Below are positions 48,180-56,859 of a DNA stretch of 64,000 bases, one piece after another. A model generated the notes under the pieces. It was not told the origin of the DNA. It was given only the letters and a program-made list of their open reading frames with translations, and searched no databases. Where the stretch lies: assembly GCA_030949385.1 (NCBI GenBank), contig JAUZSP010000007.1:335861-399860 (forward strand), in the 5' to 3' direction. The DNA comes from Gammaproteobacteria bacterium. GTDB lineage: Bacteria; Pseudomonadota; Gammaproteobacteria; JAUZRS01. The stretch's first letter is position 1. Each line of letters opens with the position of its first letter. A program made the position numbers and the translations under genes.

Positions 48180-49635
48180 TCACTCAATTCCGGTCGGAGT
48201 CTGTTGGTGCCACGTCGTCTCTTGTTGGAAACGGTGGGCGATGTTCAACAGGCGCGCTTCATCAAAATAGTTGCCAATCAACTGCAAACCCACGGGCATC
48301 TGCTGAGCAAAACCCGCAGGGATCGACATCCCTGGCAAACCGGCCAAATTGGTGGCGATGGTGTAGATGTCCGACAGATACATGGAGATCGGATCTTTGC
48401 TCTTCTCACCGACTTTAAAAGCAGTGGTGGGTGCCGTTGGCCCCCATAATCACATCCACCTCTTTAAAGGCCGCTTTAAAATCGTCGCTGATCAAGTGGC
48501 GAATTTGCTGCGCTTTGATGTAATACGCGTCGTAATAACCGGCAGAGAGCGCGTACGCCCCAATCAGTATGCGGCGCTTGACCTCCTCGCCAAAACCTTC
48601 ACCGCGAGAACGGCTATAAAGATCATCAAGATTTTTCGGATTCTCACAACGATGGCCAAAACGCACCCCATCCATGCGTGACAAGTTAGACGAACACTCC
48701 GCCGGAGCCACCACATAATAAACCGGCACCGCCAAATGAGTGTTGGGCAAGGAGATCTCTTTCACCGTTGCACCCAGCGCCTTGTAGCCTTCGATGGCCG
48801 TCTCGATCACTTTGGCGACCTCGGGATCCAGCCCCTCACCAAAATACTCTTTTGGCAGACCGATACGCAGCCCCTCAAGAGAATTATTTAAATCTTGACT
48901 GTAATCCGGCACTTCATTTTCCAGCGAAGTGGAGTCGCGCTCATCAAAACCGGCCATCAACTGCAACATCAAGGCGCAATCTTCGGCACTGCGTGCCATC
49001 GGCCCCGCTTGATCCAAGCTCGAAGCAAAAGCGATCATGCCGTAACGAGAAACCCGCCCGTAGGTGGGTTTCAAACCGGTGATGCCACACAAGCTGGCGG
49101 GCTGACGAATCGAGCCGCCGGTATCGGTGCCGGTGGCCATCGGTGCCAAACGCGCTGCCACCGCCGCTGCCGAACCCCCAGAAGAACCGCCCGGAACACG
49201 CTCTTTATCCCACGGGTTTTTCACCGGCCCGTAGAAGCTGGTTTCGTTGCTCGAACCCATCGCGAACTCGTCCATGTTGGTTTTACCCAACATCACCATG
49301 CCTGCGGCCTTCATCTTCGAGACCACAGCGGCATCGTAAGGCGAAATGAAATTATCCAACATCTTAGAGCCGCAGGCGGTTTTCACCCCCTCGGTGCAAA
49401 AGATGTCTTTGTGGGCAAACGGCACGCCGGTCAACGGCCCTGCGCTGCCTTCGGCACGGGCGGCATCGGCGGCGGCGGCATCGGCCAACGCTTGCTCGGC
49501 GGTGACGGTAACAAAGCTGTTCAGCTCGGGGTCAAGGCGCTTGATGCGCGCCAAAAAATGTTCGGTCAACGCAACGCTGCTCACCTCTCCCGAGGCCAGC
49601 GCAGCGGACAGTTCAGCAATGGTCTTATTGTGCAT
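48180..49635 (-). pseudogene. gatA: Asp/Glu-tRNA amidotransferase subunit A GatA, interrupted by a +1 insertion
   Basis: Amidase subunit that releases ammonia from glutamine. The amidase signature ([17 protein letters not shown]) and Ser-cisSer-Lys triad ([19 protein letters not shown]) are intact. After VDVIMG the frame meets a run of five G (48441-48445, C on the plus strand) and stops at 48415. With four G it reads [17 protein letters not shown] and continues through [18 protein letters not shown] to TPTGIE at 48180, giving a normal length of about 484 residues. An essential enzyme should not be broken, so the extra base is probably a sequence error. Confidence 0.92.
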
Positions 49636-49718
49636 AATGATCCTGCATTCGGTTTGAATCCACGGTCAGACTGGCGCAGCCTCAAAGAGACCGACCAGGG
49701 AACGACACGGTGAAGGGC

Positions 49719-50006
49719 TTATTCGATAACTTGAGGTACCAAGAAGAGACCCGCTTCCACAGCGGGCGCATTGGCTTGCAATTTTTCGCGCTGATTTGAC
49801 TCGCTAACCACATCCTCACGCAGACGTTGCACCGCCTCTTGAGGGTGTGCCATCGGCTCCACGCCGGAGGTGTCCACCGCATCCATCTGCTCGACCAAAC
49901 CCAAGATGCTGGAGATGCTCTCGGCATAGCCCGCCACATCCTCTTCACGAATGGCTATACGAGCCAAATGGGCAATTTTTTTCACCTCTGATGCTTCCAG
50001 AGACAT
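49719..50006 (-). CDS. gatC: Asp/Glu-tRNA amidotransferase subunit C GatC
   Basis: Small linker subunit (95 residues) stabilising GatA and GatB. Family features: [29 protein letters not shown] and FLVPQVIE at the end. The ATG follows a GGGGAG site. First gene of gatCAB-hslO. Confidence 0.92.
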   Translation of the reverse strand: MSLEASEVKKIAHLARIAIREEDVAGYAESISSILGLVEQMDAVDTSGVEPMAHPQEAVQRLREDVVSESNQREKLQANAPAVEAGLFLVPQVIE

Positions 50007-50072
50007 GCTGCTCCCCTTCTTAAATAAGTGACTAAATAACCGCTACGGAAAACGCGCCACGGTAACATATTT

Positions 50073-51275
50073 TCAGGCCACCTGCCCAGCAGACCAGCCA
50101 GAAGCCCACGCCCATTGGAAATTAAATCCCCCCAAATGGCCAGTCACATCCACCGTCTCGCCGACAAAAAACAGCCCCGCCACCTTTTTTGCCTCCAAGG
50201 TCTTAGAAGAGAGTTCATCACAGACCACCCCACCACTGGCCACCTCAGCGGTACGCATCCCCTCAGTGCCCGACGGCCAGAGCGGCCAGCCGTTGAGCAA
50301 TTGGGCTATGTTCAGCACAGAAGCCCCATCGTATTGGCACAGCGGTTTGGAGCTGAAATCATGCAGACAGAGGCGCTGCACCAGCCGTTTGGGTAGCACC
50401 TCAGCCAAAACGGTTTTCAGCTCTTTTTTTGGCTGCTGGCGCTGCTGCTCCAGTAGCCAGACTTCCGCATCCAGATCCGGCAACAGATTCACTTCAATGC
50501 AATCGCCTTTGTGCCAATAGGAGGATATCTGCAACACCACCGGCCCACTGACACCACGGTGAGTGATCAACATCTGTTCACGAAAAAAGTGGCCGTTACA
50601 GCCGATCTGCACCGGCAAGGAGATGCCCGACAGTTCGGTGAAATAGCGTTTTAGAATCTCTTGAGGGAAGGTAAAAGGCACCAAAGCCGGTTTAAAGGGC
50701 AGGCTTTTCAGGCCAAACTGTTTGGCGATGCGAACACCAAAATCCGTCGCACCCATTTTTGGAATAGAGGGCCCACCTGTAGCGATCACCAGCCTTTCAG
50801 CGACAAAACGCCCTACGGAACTGCGAACCTCAAATTGCTGCGGTTTTTGAATCGCTTCAATCTCGGCATGGCAGATCAGCGTCACCCCCACCTCAGCGCA
50901 TTCGTTCAGCAGCAGATCAACAATCGCACCCGCGCCCTGCTCACAAAAGAGCTGACCGTGTTCACGCTCCTCCCAACTGAGCTGATACTCCTCCATCAGC
51001 GCCATAAAATCCCACTGGCTGTAACGCGCCAGTGCCGATTTACAAAAATGCGGGTTATCTGAGAGGTAGTTTTCGGGAGTCACGTCCAGATTGGTAAAAT
51101 TGCTTTTACCGCCACCGGAGATCAAAATCTTACGACCGGCTTTTTTGGCTTTGTCCAGCACCAGCACCCGCCGCCCGCGCTTGCCCGCTTCGATGGCGCA
51201 CATCAGACCAGCGGCACCGGCTCCGATAATGACCACATCGAAGCGGTTGTTGTTTGTTTTTTTAAATGAATTCAA
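50073..51275 (-). CDS. NAD(P)/FAD-dependent oxidoreductase, HI0933/YhiN family
   Basis: Flavoprotein (400 residues) with a Rossmann GxGxxG motif near residue 17 (IIGAGAAGLMCA), the KAGRKILISGGGKSNFTN family signature and a second nucleotide-binding segment (LFFVGETVDVTGHLGG) near the end. The biochemical role of this family is poorly defined. It is a single gene upstream of gatC on the same strand and is separated from it by 66 bp. Confidence 0.88.
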   Translation of the reverse strand: MNSFKKTNNNRFDVVIIGAGAAGLMCAIEAGKRGRRVLVLDKAKKAGRKILISGGGKSNFTNLDVTPENYLSDNPHFCKSALARYSQWDFMALMEEYQLSWEEREHGQLFCEQGAGAIVDLLLNECAEVGVTLICHAEIEAIQKPQQFEVRSSVGRFVAERLVIATGGPSIPKMGATDFGVRIAKQFGLKSLPFKPALVPFTFPQEILKRYFTELSGISLPVQIGCNGHFFREQMLITHRGVSGPVVLQISSYWHKGDCIEVNLLPDLDAEVWLLEQQRQQPKKELKTVLAEVLPKRLVQRLCLHDFSSKPLCQYDGASVLNIAQLLNGWPLWPSGTEGMRTAEVASGGVVCDELSSKTLEAKKVAGLFFVGETVDVTGHLGGFNFQWAWASGWSAGQVA

Positions 51276-51388
51276 CGCAAATAACCGTTAATGCAAACCA
51301 AATATTTAATAGAGCATATCAGTATAACCCCAAACCCAATGTCGGAACATCTGGCTGGTGTGTAGATAGATTTACTATGCCACGACAC

Positions 51389-51415
51389 AAAAAAAGGCCG
51401 GTTAAAAACCGACCC
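51389..51415 (-). terminator. Rho-independent terminator of the sox genes
   Basis: An 8-bp stem (GGTCGGTT with one G-U type pair, arms 51396-51403 and 51407-51414) and a 3-base loop are followed on the minus strand by seven T, 27 bases after soxK. Confidence 0.85.
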
Positions 51416-51441
51416 ATTTAAACAAACGAACAGCACAGAAC

Positions 51442-51780
51442 TTACTTCAAATAAGCAGGCAGCCCCACATCTTTTTGTGCCATCGCCTGTTTATAGCCCT
51501 CTTCGCCTTGCCATTTGGCTTTTTTCGCCAACTTCATGGCTTTTTTCATTTTGCCTTTTTTAGCGGCTTTTTTGGCTTTCTTAAGAAACTTACCAATGTC
51601 GCGCCATTCACCACCCACTGAAGCGGCTTTTTTCTTTGCCGCAGTCGCCTCTGCTACTGCTTTTTTCAAAGCACCATCATCATCACCATGATGTTTATCA
51701 TCGTCACCTGCGTTCACAGCAACAAACGGGGTCACCAACAACAACCCAGCAAACAGGGTACTGATTAATTTTGCCTTCAT
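51442..51780 (-). CDS. soxK: SoxXA-binding protein SoxK
   Basis: Periplasmic 112-residue protein of the SoxK family, which binds the SoxXA cytochrome. A signal peptide ends FVAVNA, then comes DDDKHHGDDD and a lysine- and alanine-rich helix with the family pattern AASVGGEWRDIGKFLKKA and a C-terminal GYKQAMAQKDVGLPAYL. The start is the ATG at 51780, eight bases after GGTGG. Last gene of soxXAK. Confidence 0.88.
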   Translation of the reverse strand: MKAKLISTLFAGLLLVTPFVAVNAGDDDKHHGDDDGALKKAVAEATAAKKKAASVGGEWRDIGKFLKKAKKAAKKGKMKKAMKLAKKAKWQGEEGYKQAMAQKDVGLPAYLK

Positions 51781-51808
51781 TATCTTATCCACCTATTTGA
51801 TCTTTGGG

Positions 51809-52645
51809 TTATTTACGCGCACTGGGGCCATTCAGCTCCAAACCGTTGCTCATGTAGGTCAGGAAATATTCCAAGTTACGATACTCTTGACCTTGTGGTT
51901 TAAACGGTTTCGCTCGAACCTGTTTGTTACAGCCTTTGAAACGACGATGCAAGGTACCCACCGTACCCCATTTAGAACGGTAAACAGGAAAGCCGGTGGT
52001 GTGACCCAAAGCAGGACTCAAAATATCGGAACGGATGTAGTTACCCGAATTTTGCATGTGGCATGAAGCACACGAGAAATTCAGTTGGCCACGACGAGCA
52101 AAATAGAACTGTTTACCCTCTTCGTAGGCCGCCATTGCACGCGGATCATCACTGGGAATCATAACATTGGTTTTATTACCACGAGAATTGTAGGTCATAA
52201 AAGAAAGTATGTCGTTGATTGATCCCTTAGCGTATTTCAACGGTTTTTCACCATTGGCTTTCAGGCAATTATTAATCGCCAAGGGCAAGGTCATCACCAT
52301 GCCCTTCTCTTTATCCCAATGAGGATATTTATGTGCTACGCCTGGCCCATCAGCAAAACAATCTTTATAACCTTTACCATTGGCAAAGGCTGTGTTCCAC
52401 ATCTCTTCACCTGCATCAATGAAAGTCTCGTAAGGAGGAAATTCTTCAATCGCTTCCCAACTTTCACGACTGACTTTATCAATAGCGTAAACGCCATTAC
52501 CAAAATCATTCAACTCCACTTTAGGAAATTTTTTGGCAAAATAACCACGGATTGTACTTGTATCACCTTCAGGGCTGGCTATAGCGCTGCTCATCATGGC
52601 CAATGGTAGAGCCATTGCAACCACAGCTGTTAATATTCGTTTCAT
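51809..52645 (-). CDS. soxA: Sulfur oxidation c-type cytochrome SoxA
   Basis: Catalytic subunit of SoxXA (278 residues), which joins thiosulfate to the carrier SoxY. A signal peptide (ending SAIAS) is followed by cysteines C96 and C127, one haem site (C192-C195-H196, CASCH) and the active-site cysteine C239 in RRFKGCNKQVRA. Only one haem-binding motif is present, the single-haem SoxA form. It lies between soxX and soxK. No soxYZ, soxB or soxCD is in the window. Confidence 0.92.
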   Translation of the reverse strand: MKRILTAVVAMALPLAMMSSAIASPEGDTSTIRGYFAKKFPKVELNDFGNGVYAIDKVSRESWEAIEEFPPYETFIDAGEEMWNTAFANGKGYKDCFADGPGVAHKYPHWDKEKGMVMTLPLAINNCLKANGEKPLKYAKGSINDILSFMTYNSRGNKTNVMIPSDDPRAMAAYEEGKQFYFARRGQLNFSCASCHMQNSGNYIRSDILSPALGHTTGFPVYRSKWGTVGTLHRRFKGCNKQVRAKPFKPQGQEYRNLEYFLTYMSNGLELNGPSARK

Positions 52646-52685
52646 AAAAATCTCTTCACTCTATAATTTCAGTATGACGACTGGG

Positions 52686-53045
52686 TTACAGGTTCCAGAT
52701 AAAATCAACAACAGCATCAAGCTCTTTGTCGTTCAAGATTTTATGCTTACCAAAAGGAGGCATTGGAGATTCAGGGTTTTTAACCGTAGCGTCCCAAATT
52801 TGTGCTTTTAACACTTCTCTTTTAGGGAAACGCGCTTTCATAGCTATTAAGGCTGGGCCAATATTACCGGCATTGGTACCACCCGAAATCATATGACAGG
52901 CAAGGCAATTACCCTTTTTACGGGTAAAGGCCAACTCTTTGCCATCTTCATCAGCCAACGCCAATTGGGATGTTCCCAACAGCGCCACCGAAGCCGCAGC
53001 TAACAGAGTCTTTCGCATCAAAGACGTGGATTTACTCATTGACAT
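52686..53045 (-). CDS. soxX: Sulfur oxidation c-type cytochrome SoxX
   Basis: Monohaem partner of SoxA (119 residues). A signal peptide ends SQLALA, and the haem site CLACH lies at 47-51, with a likely axial Met at about residue 95 (PESPMPPFGK). The ATG follows a strong GGAGGAG site. First gene of the soxXAK operon. Confidence 0.9.
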   Translation of the reverse strand: MSMSKSTSLMRKTLLAAASVALLGTSQLALADEDGKELAFTRKKGNCLACHMISGGTNAGNIGPALIAMKARFPKREVLKAQIWDATVKNPESPMPPFGKHKILNDKELDAVVDFIWNL

Positions 53046-53214
53046 GTGCTTCTCTCCTCCAGGATATTTTGACTACTTACTTAATTTTGACAACCACACT
53101 CCATCGCAGAACCGGACTTACACTACTACAAAATTCTCAGGATGTCGCCCCATTATCCAAACAGTGAGTCAACAATGAAATTAGCAAAAACAGCTGTTCT
53201 TCCTATGGTTTGCC

Positions 53215-53823
53215 TTAGTTTCGCTGCAACGAAAGCATGATGCGCATCAGCTCCGAGAGCGATTTTACTTCCATTTTTTCCATCACCCGTGCTCGATGCG
53301 CCTCCACGGTAGAAAGGCTTACCTTTAACTCCACCGCAATCACTTTATTACGCAAACCGGCAACCACATGCTCCAACACCTGACTCTCTCTTGGGGTCAA
53401 ACGTATCAAGCGCTCACTGATTTCTGCCAAACGAGACGCCTCACCACGCTGCTGGGCATCCTTTTCAATGGCACGATGAACGCTGTCCAATAACAACTGA
53501 TCACTGAAGGGCTTTTCAATAAAATCCAAAGCACCGGCTTTCACCGCTCGCACCGCCATCGGCACATCACCGTGACCGGTCACCATAACAATGGGAGGGT
53601 GCAAGGGTTTTGCATTCAAAATCGATTGCAACTCCAAACCACTCATTCCTGGCATCCGAATATCCAGAACCAAACACCCTGCTTGACGAGGATCAAACTG
53701 ATCCAAGTAGTGCAGCGCAGACTCAAACACAGCCGTCTGCAAACCGATAGAACCCATCAACAACTGCAAAGCTGCTCGTACCTCACAGTCATCATCCACA
53801 ATGAATACCGTAGGCTCACTCAT
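53215..53823 (-). CDS. Response regulator, FixJ/TtrR-like
   Basis: Two-component regulator of 202 residues. The receiver domain keeps the acidic pocket (VDDD) and the phosphorylatable Asp54 (VLDIRMPGMSG), with VTGHGDVPMAVRAVKAGALDFIEKPF as in FixJ/TtrR-like proteins. A LuxR-type helix-turn-helix follows (LTPRESQVLEHVVAG, STVEAHRARVMEKM). It overlaps the kinase gene by four bases, so the pair is translationally coupled. Adjacent sox genes suggest it may sense a sulfur compound. Confidence 0.88.
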   Translation of the reverse strand: MSEPTVFIVDDDCEVRAALQLLMGSIGLQTAVFESALHYLDQFDPRQAGCLVLDIRMPGMSGLELQSILNAKPLHPPIVMVTGHGDVPMAVRAVKAGALDFIEKPFSDQLLLDSVHRAIEKDAQQRGEASRLAEISERLIRLTPRESQVLEHVVAGLRNKVIAVELKVSLSTVEAHRARVMEKMEVKSLSELMRIMLSLQRN

Positions 53824-55973
53824 TCTTTTTCACCTTTTTCCAACTCCGCAATCGGCAAGATAACAACAAAAGTAACGCCCTCGGTATGACTCACCACAGA
53901 GAGCGTGCCACCGTGGTGCTCGATAATACTGTGACTGATCGACAAACCCAAGCCCATACCCTTCTCTTTGGTGGTCACAAAAGGATCAAACAACTGCCCC
54001 TCAATAAGGTGACTCAAACCAGGACCGCTGTCTCGAACCGACAATTCGACCTGTTGAGAATTTCTCATTCTCACCCGAATCAGCAGCCGTTTGTTTTCCA
54101 ACAATTCATCCGACATCGCCTCAATGGCATTACGCGCAAGGTTCAATATCACCTGCTCAATTTGAATCCGCTGGGCATTGATCAAGGCCACGGCACCTAA
54201 CTGCAACTCCAACTTAATCCCCGCTTGATGAATTTCAGTAGAGAAAAGCAGTGTCGCTTCTCGCACCACCTGAGACAAATCAATTAAGAGCAATTGTGGC
54301 GGTTCTTTGCGCACAAAACTACGCAGCTCTCGAATCACCTCACCGGCATGAGTCGCTTGATTAACAATTCGCTCCATCACATCGACAAATTGTTCTAACC
54401 CTGTTTGCCCAGACTCCACACAACGAATCAAGGCCTGCGCATTGGTGGCAATGGCCGTCAATGGTTGGTTAATCTCATGAGCAATACCCGAAACCATCTC
54501 CCCCATGGTGCTCAAACGCGCCACATGAGCCAACTCCTGTTGATGTTGGCGCAGCTCTGCCTCTACCCCTTTGCGCAGACTGATGTCCCGAAATACCACC
54601 ACGCTGCCCACGGTTTTACCCTGCTCATCTTTGAGTGGGGTACTGCTGTACTCAACAGAAAAACAGCTGCCATCTTTTTTCCAAAACGTATCGTCGGCAA
54701 TAAAACGCGGTTGATTGTCTTTATAGGTCTGATAAACAGGGCATTCATCATCTGGAAAATGACTCCCATCCGCATGAGTGTGATGCAAGATTTGATGCTG
54801 GTTTTTGCCAATCAAGTCCTCAGCGTTCCAGCCGGTAATGCGCTCCATGGCCCGATTTAAAAAGGTTGAATTACCCTCTAAATCGACCCCATAAATACCG
54901 TCACTGACCGAATCAAGAATCAACTCGTGTTGATGTTGTAACCGTGATTGCGCCACTTTCAGAGCACGATTCAGACGCAGCACCCACAGGATCATCACCA
55001 CCATAAAGAGCAAAAACAGGAGACCGATAAGCAACCAATGCCAATATTGGCGCACCGCATCCCAAATGGTAAATTTCCCCATAGAATCGTAAGGTGCCAA
55101 GTGCAACTCTTTAAAGAGATCGTGTACCGGCTGATAATTGAGTGGAAACGTCCAGCCGGTGTAGTGTCCTGTTTGGCTGGCACGGTGCCCCAAAGGCATG
55201 TTCAACAACGCCAGCGCCACCCGCTGCGCCAACTCAGCTGAGGTGTGATTTACCTTACTAAAAGGCCATTCAGGATAGAGGCTGCTGCTGTGAACATAGA
55301 GAAAATGTTCGTGATGTTGTGAATGAATGATTCGAAATTGATCCAGTTGAATCAAACCGTCCGCCGCCATTCTCTCTAAAATATCCGTACGCACCGTACC
55401 CACATCAACCTCACCCGCCAGCACCGCCTGCACCACTCGATCATGAATACCGGCAAAACGAACCTCAGCCAGATCCTGATAGGGGTTAATCCCCTGCTGT
55501 TGCAGCTCACGCCAAGCCATCTGAAACCCACCCAAAGAGGTCTTATCCACCGCCATTAAACGCTTGCCAACCAAGTCAGAAAGCCGCTTAATATCCTCAC
55601 GATCAGCTCGGGTGAAAATCACCCCACCAAAGACATTATAAGGCACCCCACTGCCTTGATTATTCAAAGTGGCAATGCGTGAAACCCGGTAGCGCACTTC
55701 CAAATTGACATAAATACCTGGGTTGACCAAGACAAAATCCACAGTACCACTGGCCACCGCCGGATCCACTTGAGAAAAATTCAGTGGCACAATCTCAAAA
55801 CGATAACCCTTAATAGCGTGAGTCAAATAATCCGCAGTCGGCGACCAAGTAGCACGAGTTGCTGCCTCACCGCGATGGCTCAACACACCAATTTTAATAT
55901 CAGCTTCATCAGCTAGAAGTGAACAACTAAACAGCAGAAAACAAAAAAAACCTATGGATAATAATGTTTTCAT
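53820..55973 (-). CDS. Sensor histidine kinase with PhnD-like periplasmic domain, TtrS-like
   Basis: Membrane kinase of 717 residues. A signal peptide (LLSIGFFCFLLFSCSLLA) leads to a PhnD-type substrate-binding domain (about 25-265). One membrane helix follows (WLLIGLLFLLFMVVMILWVL, about 315-335), then a PAS domain (ERITGWNAEDLIGKN), a HisKA box (SGIAHEINQPLTA) and a HATPase domain (NLARNAIEAM, DSGPGL, GMGLGLSISHSIIEHHGG). This is the TtrS architecture, whose best known member senses tetrathionate. The ligand here is not known. Confidence 0.87.
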   Translation of the reverse strand: MKTLLSIGFFCFLLFSCSLLADEADIKIGVLSHRGEAATRATWSPTADYLTHAIKGYRFEIVPLNFSQVDPAVASGTVDFVLVNPGIYVNLEVRYRVSRIATLNNQGSGVPYNVFGGVIFTRADREDIKRLSDLVGKRLMAVDKTSLGGFQMAWRELQQQGINPYQDLAEVRFAGIHDRVVQAVLAGEVDVGTVRTDILERMAADGLIQLDQFRIIHSQHHEHFLYVHSSSLYPEWPFSKVNHTSAELAQRVALALLNMPLGHRASQTGHYTGWTFPLNYQPVHDLFKELHLAPYDSMGKFTIWDAVRQYWHWLLIGLLFLLFMVVMILWVLRLNRALKVAQSRLQHQHELILDSVSDGIYGVDLEGNSTFLNRAMERITGWNAEDLIGKNQHQILHHTHADGSHFPDDECPVYQTYKDNQPRFIADDTFWKKDGSCFSVEYSSTPLKDEQGKTVGSVVVFRDISLRKGVEAELRQHQQELAHVARLSTMGEMVSGIAHEINQPLTAIATNAQALIRCVESGQTGLEQFVDVMERIVNQATHAGEVIRELRSFVRKEPPQLLLIDLSQVVREATLLFSTEIHQAGIKLELQLGAVALINAQRIQIEQVILNLARNAIEAMSDELLENKRLLIRVRMRNSQQVELSVRDSGPGLSHLIEGQLFDPFVTTKEKGMGLGLSISHSIIEHHGGTLSVVSHTEGVTFVVILPIAELEKGEKE

Positions 55974-56006
55974 GGAAAGGAATACTTAACGAAAGGCGTT
56001 GAAAAC

Positions 56007-56720
56007 TCAAGCATTATGACGTGGCAAAACAACACTAAAACAAGCCCCCTCAGCAAGTTCACTGCGGACATTAATCACTCCATTGTGAGCCATCACAATC
56101 TGTTTCGTCAGCGCCAAACCCAACCCCAAACCAAACTCACCCTCAGTCGGCTTTGTACTCAGACAATGCAAGGTAGAAAACAGCTGAGCTTGTTCTTCCT
56201 TAGATATGCCTTCACCCTGATCCTGCACAGAAAAAACAACCTCCTCTGAGGTTGTGAATAAACGCACATCAATTCGACTGCTACAGGGGGAAAATTTAAT
56301 CGCATTGCTCAGCAGTTGATCGACCACCAGTCGCATACGCACAAGATCCAGCTGCAACGACAGCTGAAACGAAGAACTGGAATTTAAAAAAATGTTTTTT
56401 TTCTGCGCCCGTTTTTCAAAACTCAGCAGGCGTTCATTGATCACTTGATCCATGAACACCGTCGAGAGATCCAGCACTAAACCAGTAGAGGCTATTTTCG
56501 AATAATCCACCAAATTACGAAATTGCTGCAACAGCTCAATACTGAGTTGATTTATTTTTTCAGAGAAATTGCGACGGTGATCCAGATCAAGATCAGGCAT
56601 CAACAGCAGCTCACTAAAACCCTGAATCGCAGCAATGTGATTACCCAGATCATGGGCTGCTCCAGCGAGCAAAGCCGCTTCAGAGGGAATGTCTTGTTGT
56701 TCCAACTCTGATAATGCCAT
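56007..56720 (-). CDS. Histidine kinase without sensor domain
   Basis: Cytoplasmic kinase core of 237 residues. A HisKA-like segment (GAAHDLGNHIAAIQGFSELLL, with His) is followed by a HATPase domain (LLSNAIKFSP, DQGEGIS, GLGLGLALTKQIVMAHNG). No membrane segment or input domain is seen. The ATG at 56720 follows GGGGTGG by five bases. It sits upstream of the TtrS-like gene on the same strand, so it may feed the same regulator. Confidence 0.82.
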   Translation of the reverse strand: MALSELEQQDIPSEAALLAGAAHDLGNHIAAIQGFSELLLMPDLDLDHRRNFSEKINQLSIELLQQFRNLVDYSKIASTGLVLDLSTVFMDQVINERLLSFEKRAQKKNIFLNSSSSFQLSLQLDLVRMRLVVDQLLSNAIKFSPCSSRIDVRLFTTSEEVVFSVQDQGEGISKEEQAQLFSTLHCLSTKPTEGEFGLGLGLALTKQIVMAHNGVINVRSELAEGACFSVVLPRHNA

Positions 56721-56805
56721 ATCTACCACCCCACACAGACTCGAAACTGCATTTTAGCACGTCAAACCGCTCGCAATAATTGATCAATATCGCACATTTA
56801 GGCAT

Positions 56806-56828
56806 AAAAACACCACCGCAAGGGTGGC
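56806..56828 (-). terminator. Rho-independent terminator of aspS
   Basis: A CCACC/GGTGG stem (56813-56817 and 56823-56827) is followed by GTTTTT on the minus strand, 30-50 bases after the aspS stop. Confidence 0.6.
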
Positions 56829-56859
56829 ATCTTTAAAACAACAAACCCAGAATCTTACA

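Noticed and set aside
46868..48418. Long plus-strand frame over gatB and gatA
   Set aside because: Antisense to two essential genes with clear family motifs; no start signal or family resemblance.
53175..53240. Small frame with a signal-peptide-like product near the end of the response regulator gene
   Set aside because: It has no ribosome site and overlaps the antisense end of a well-supported gene.
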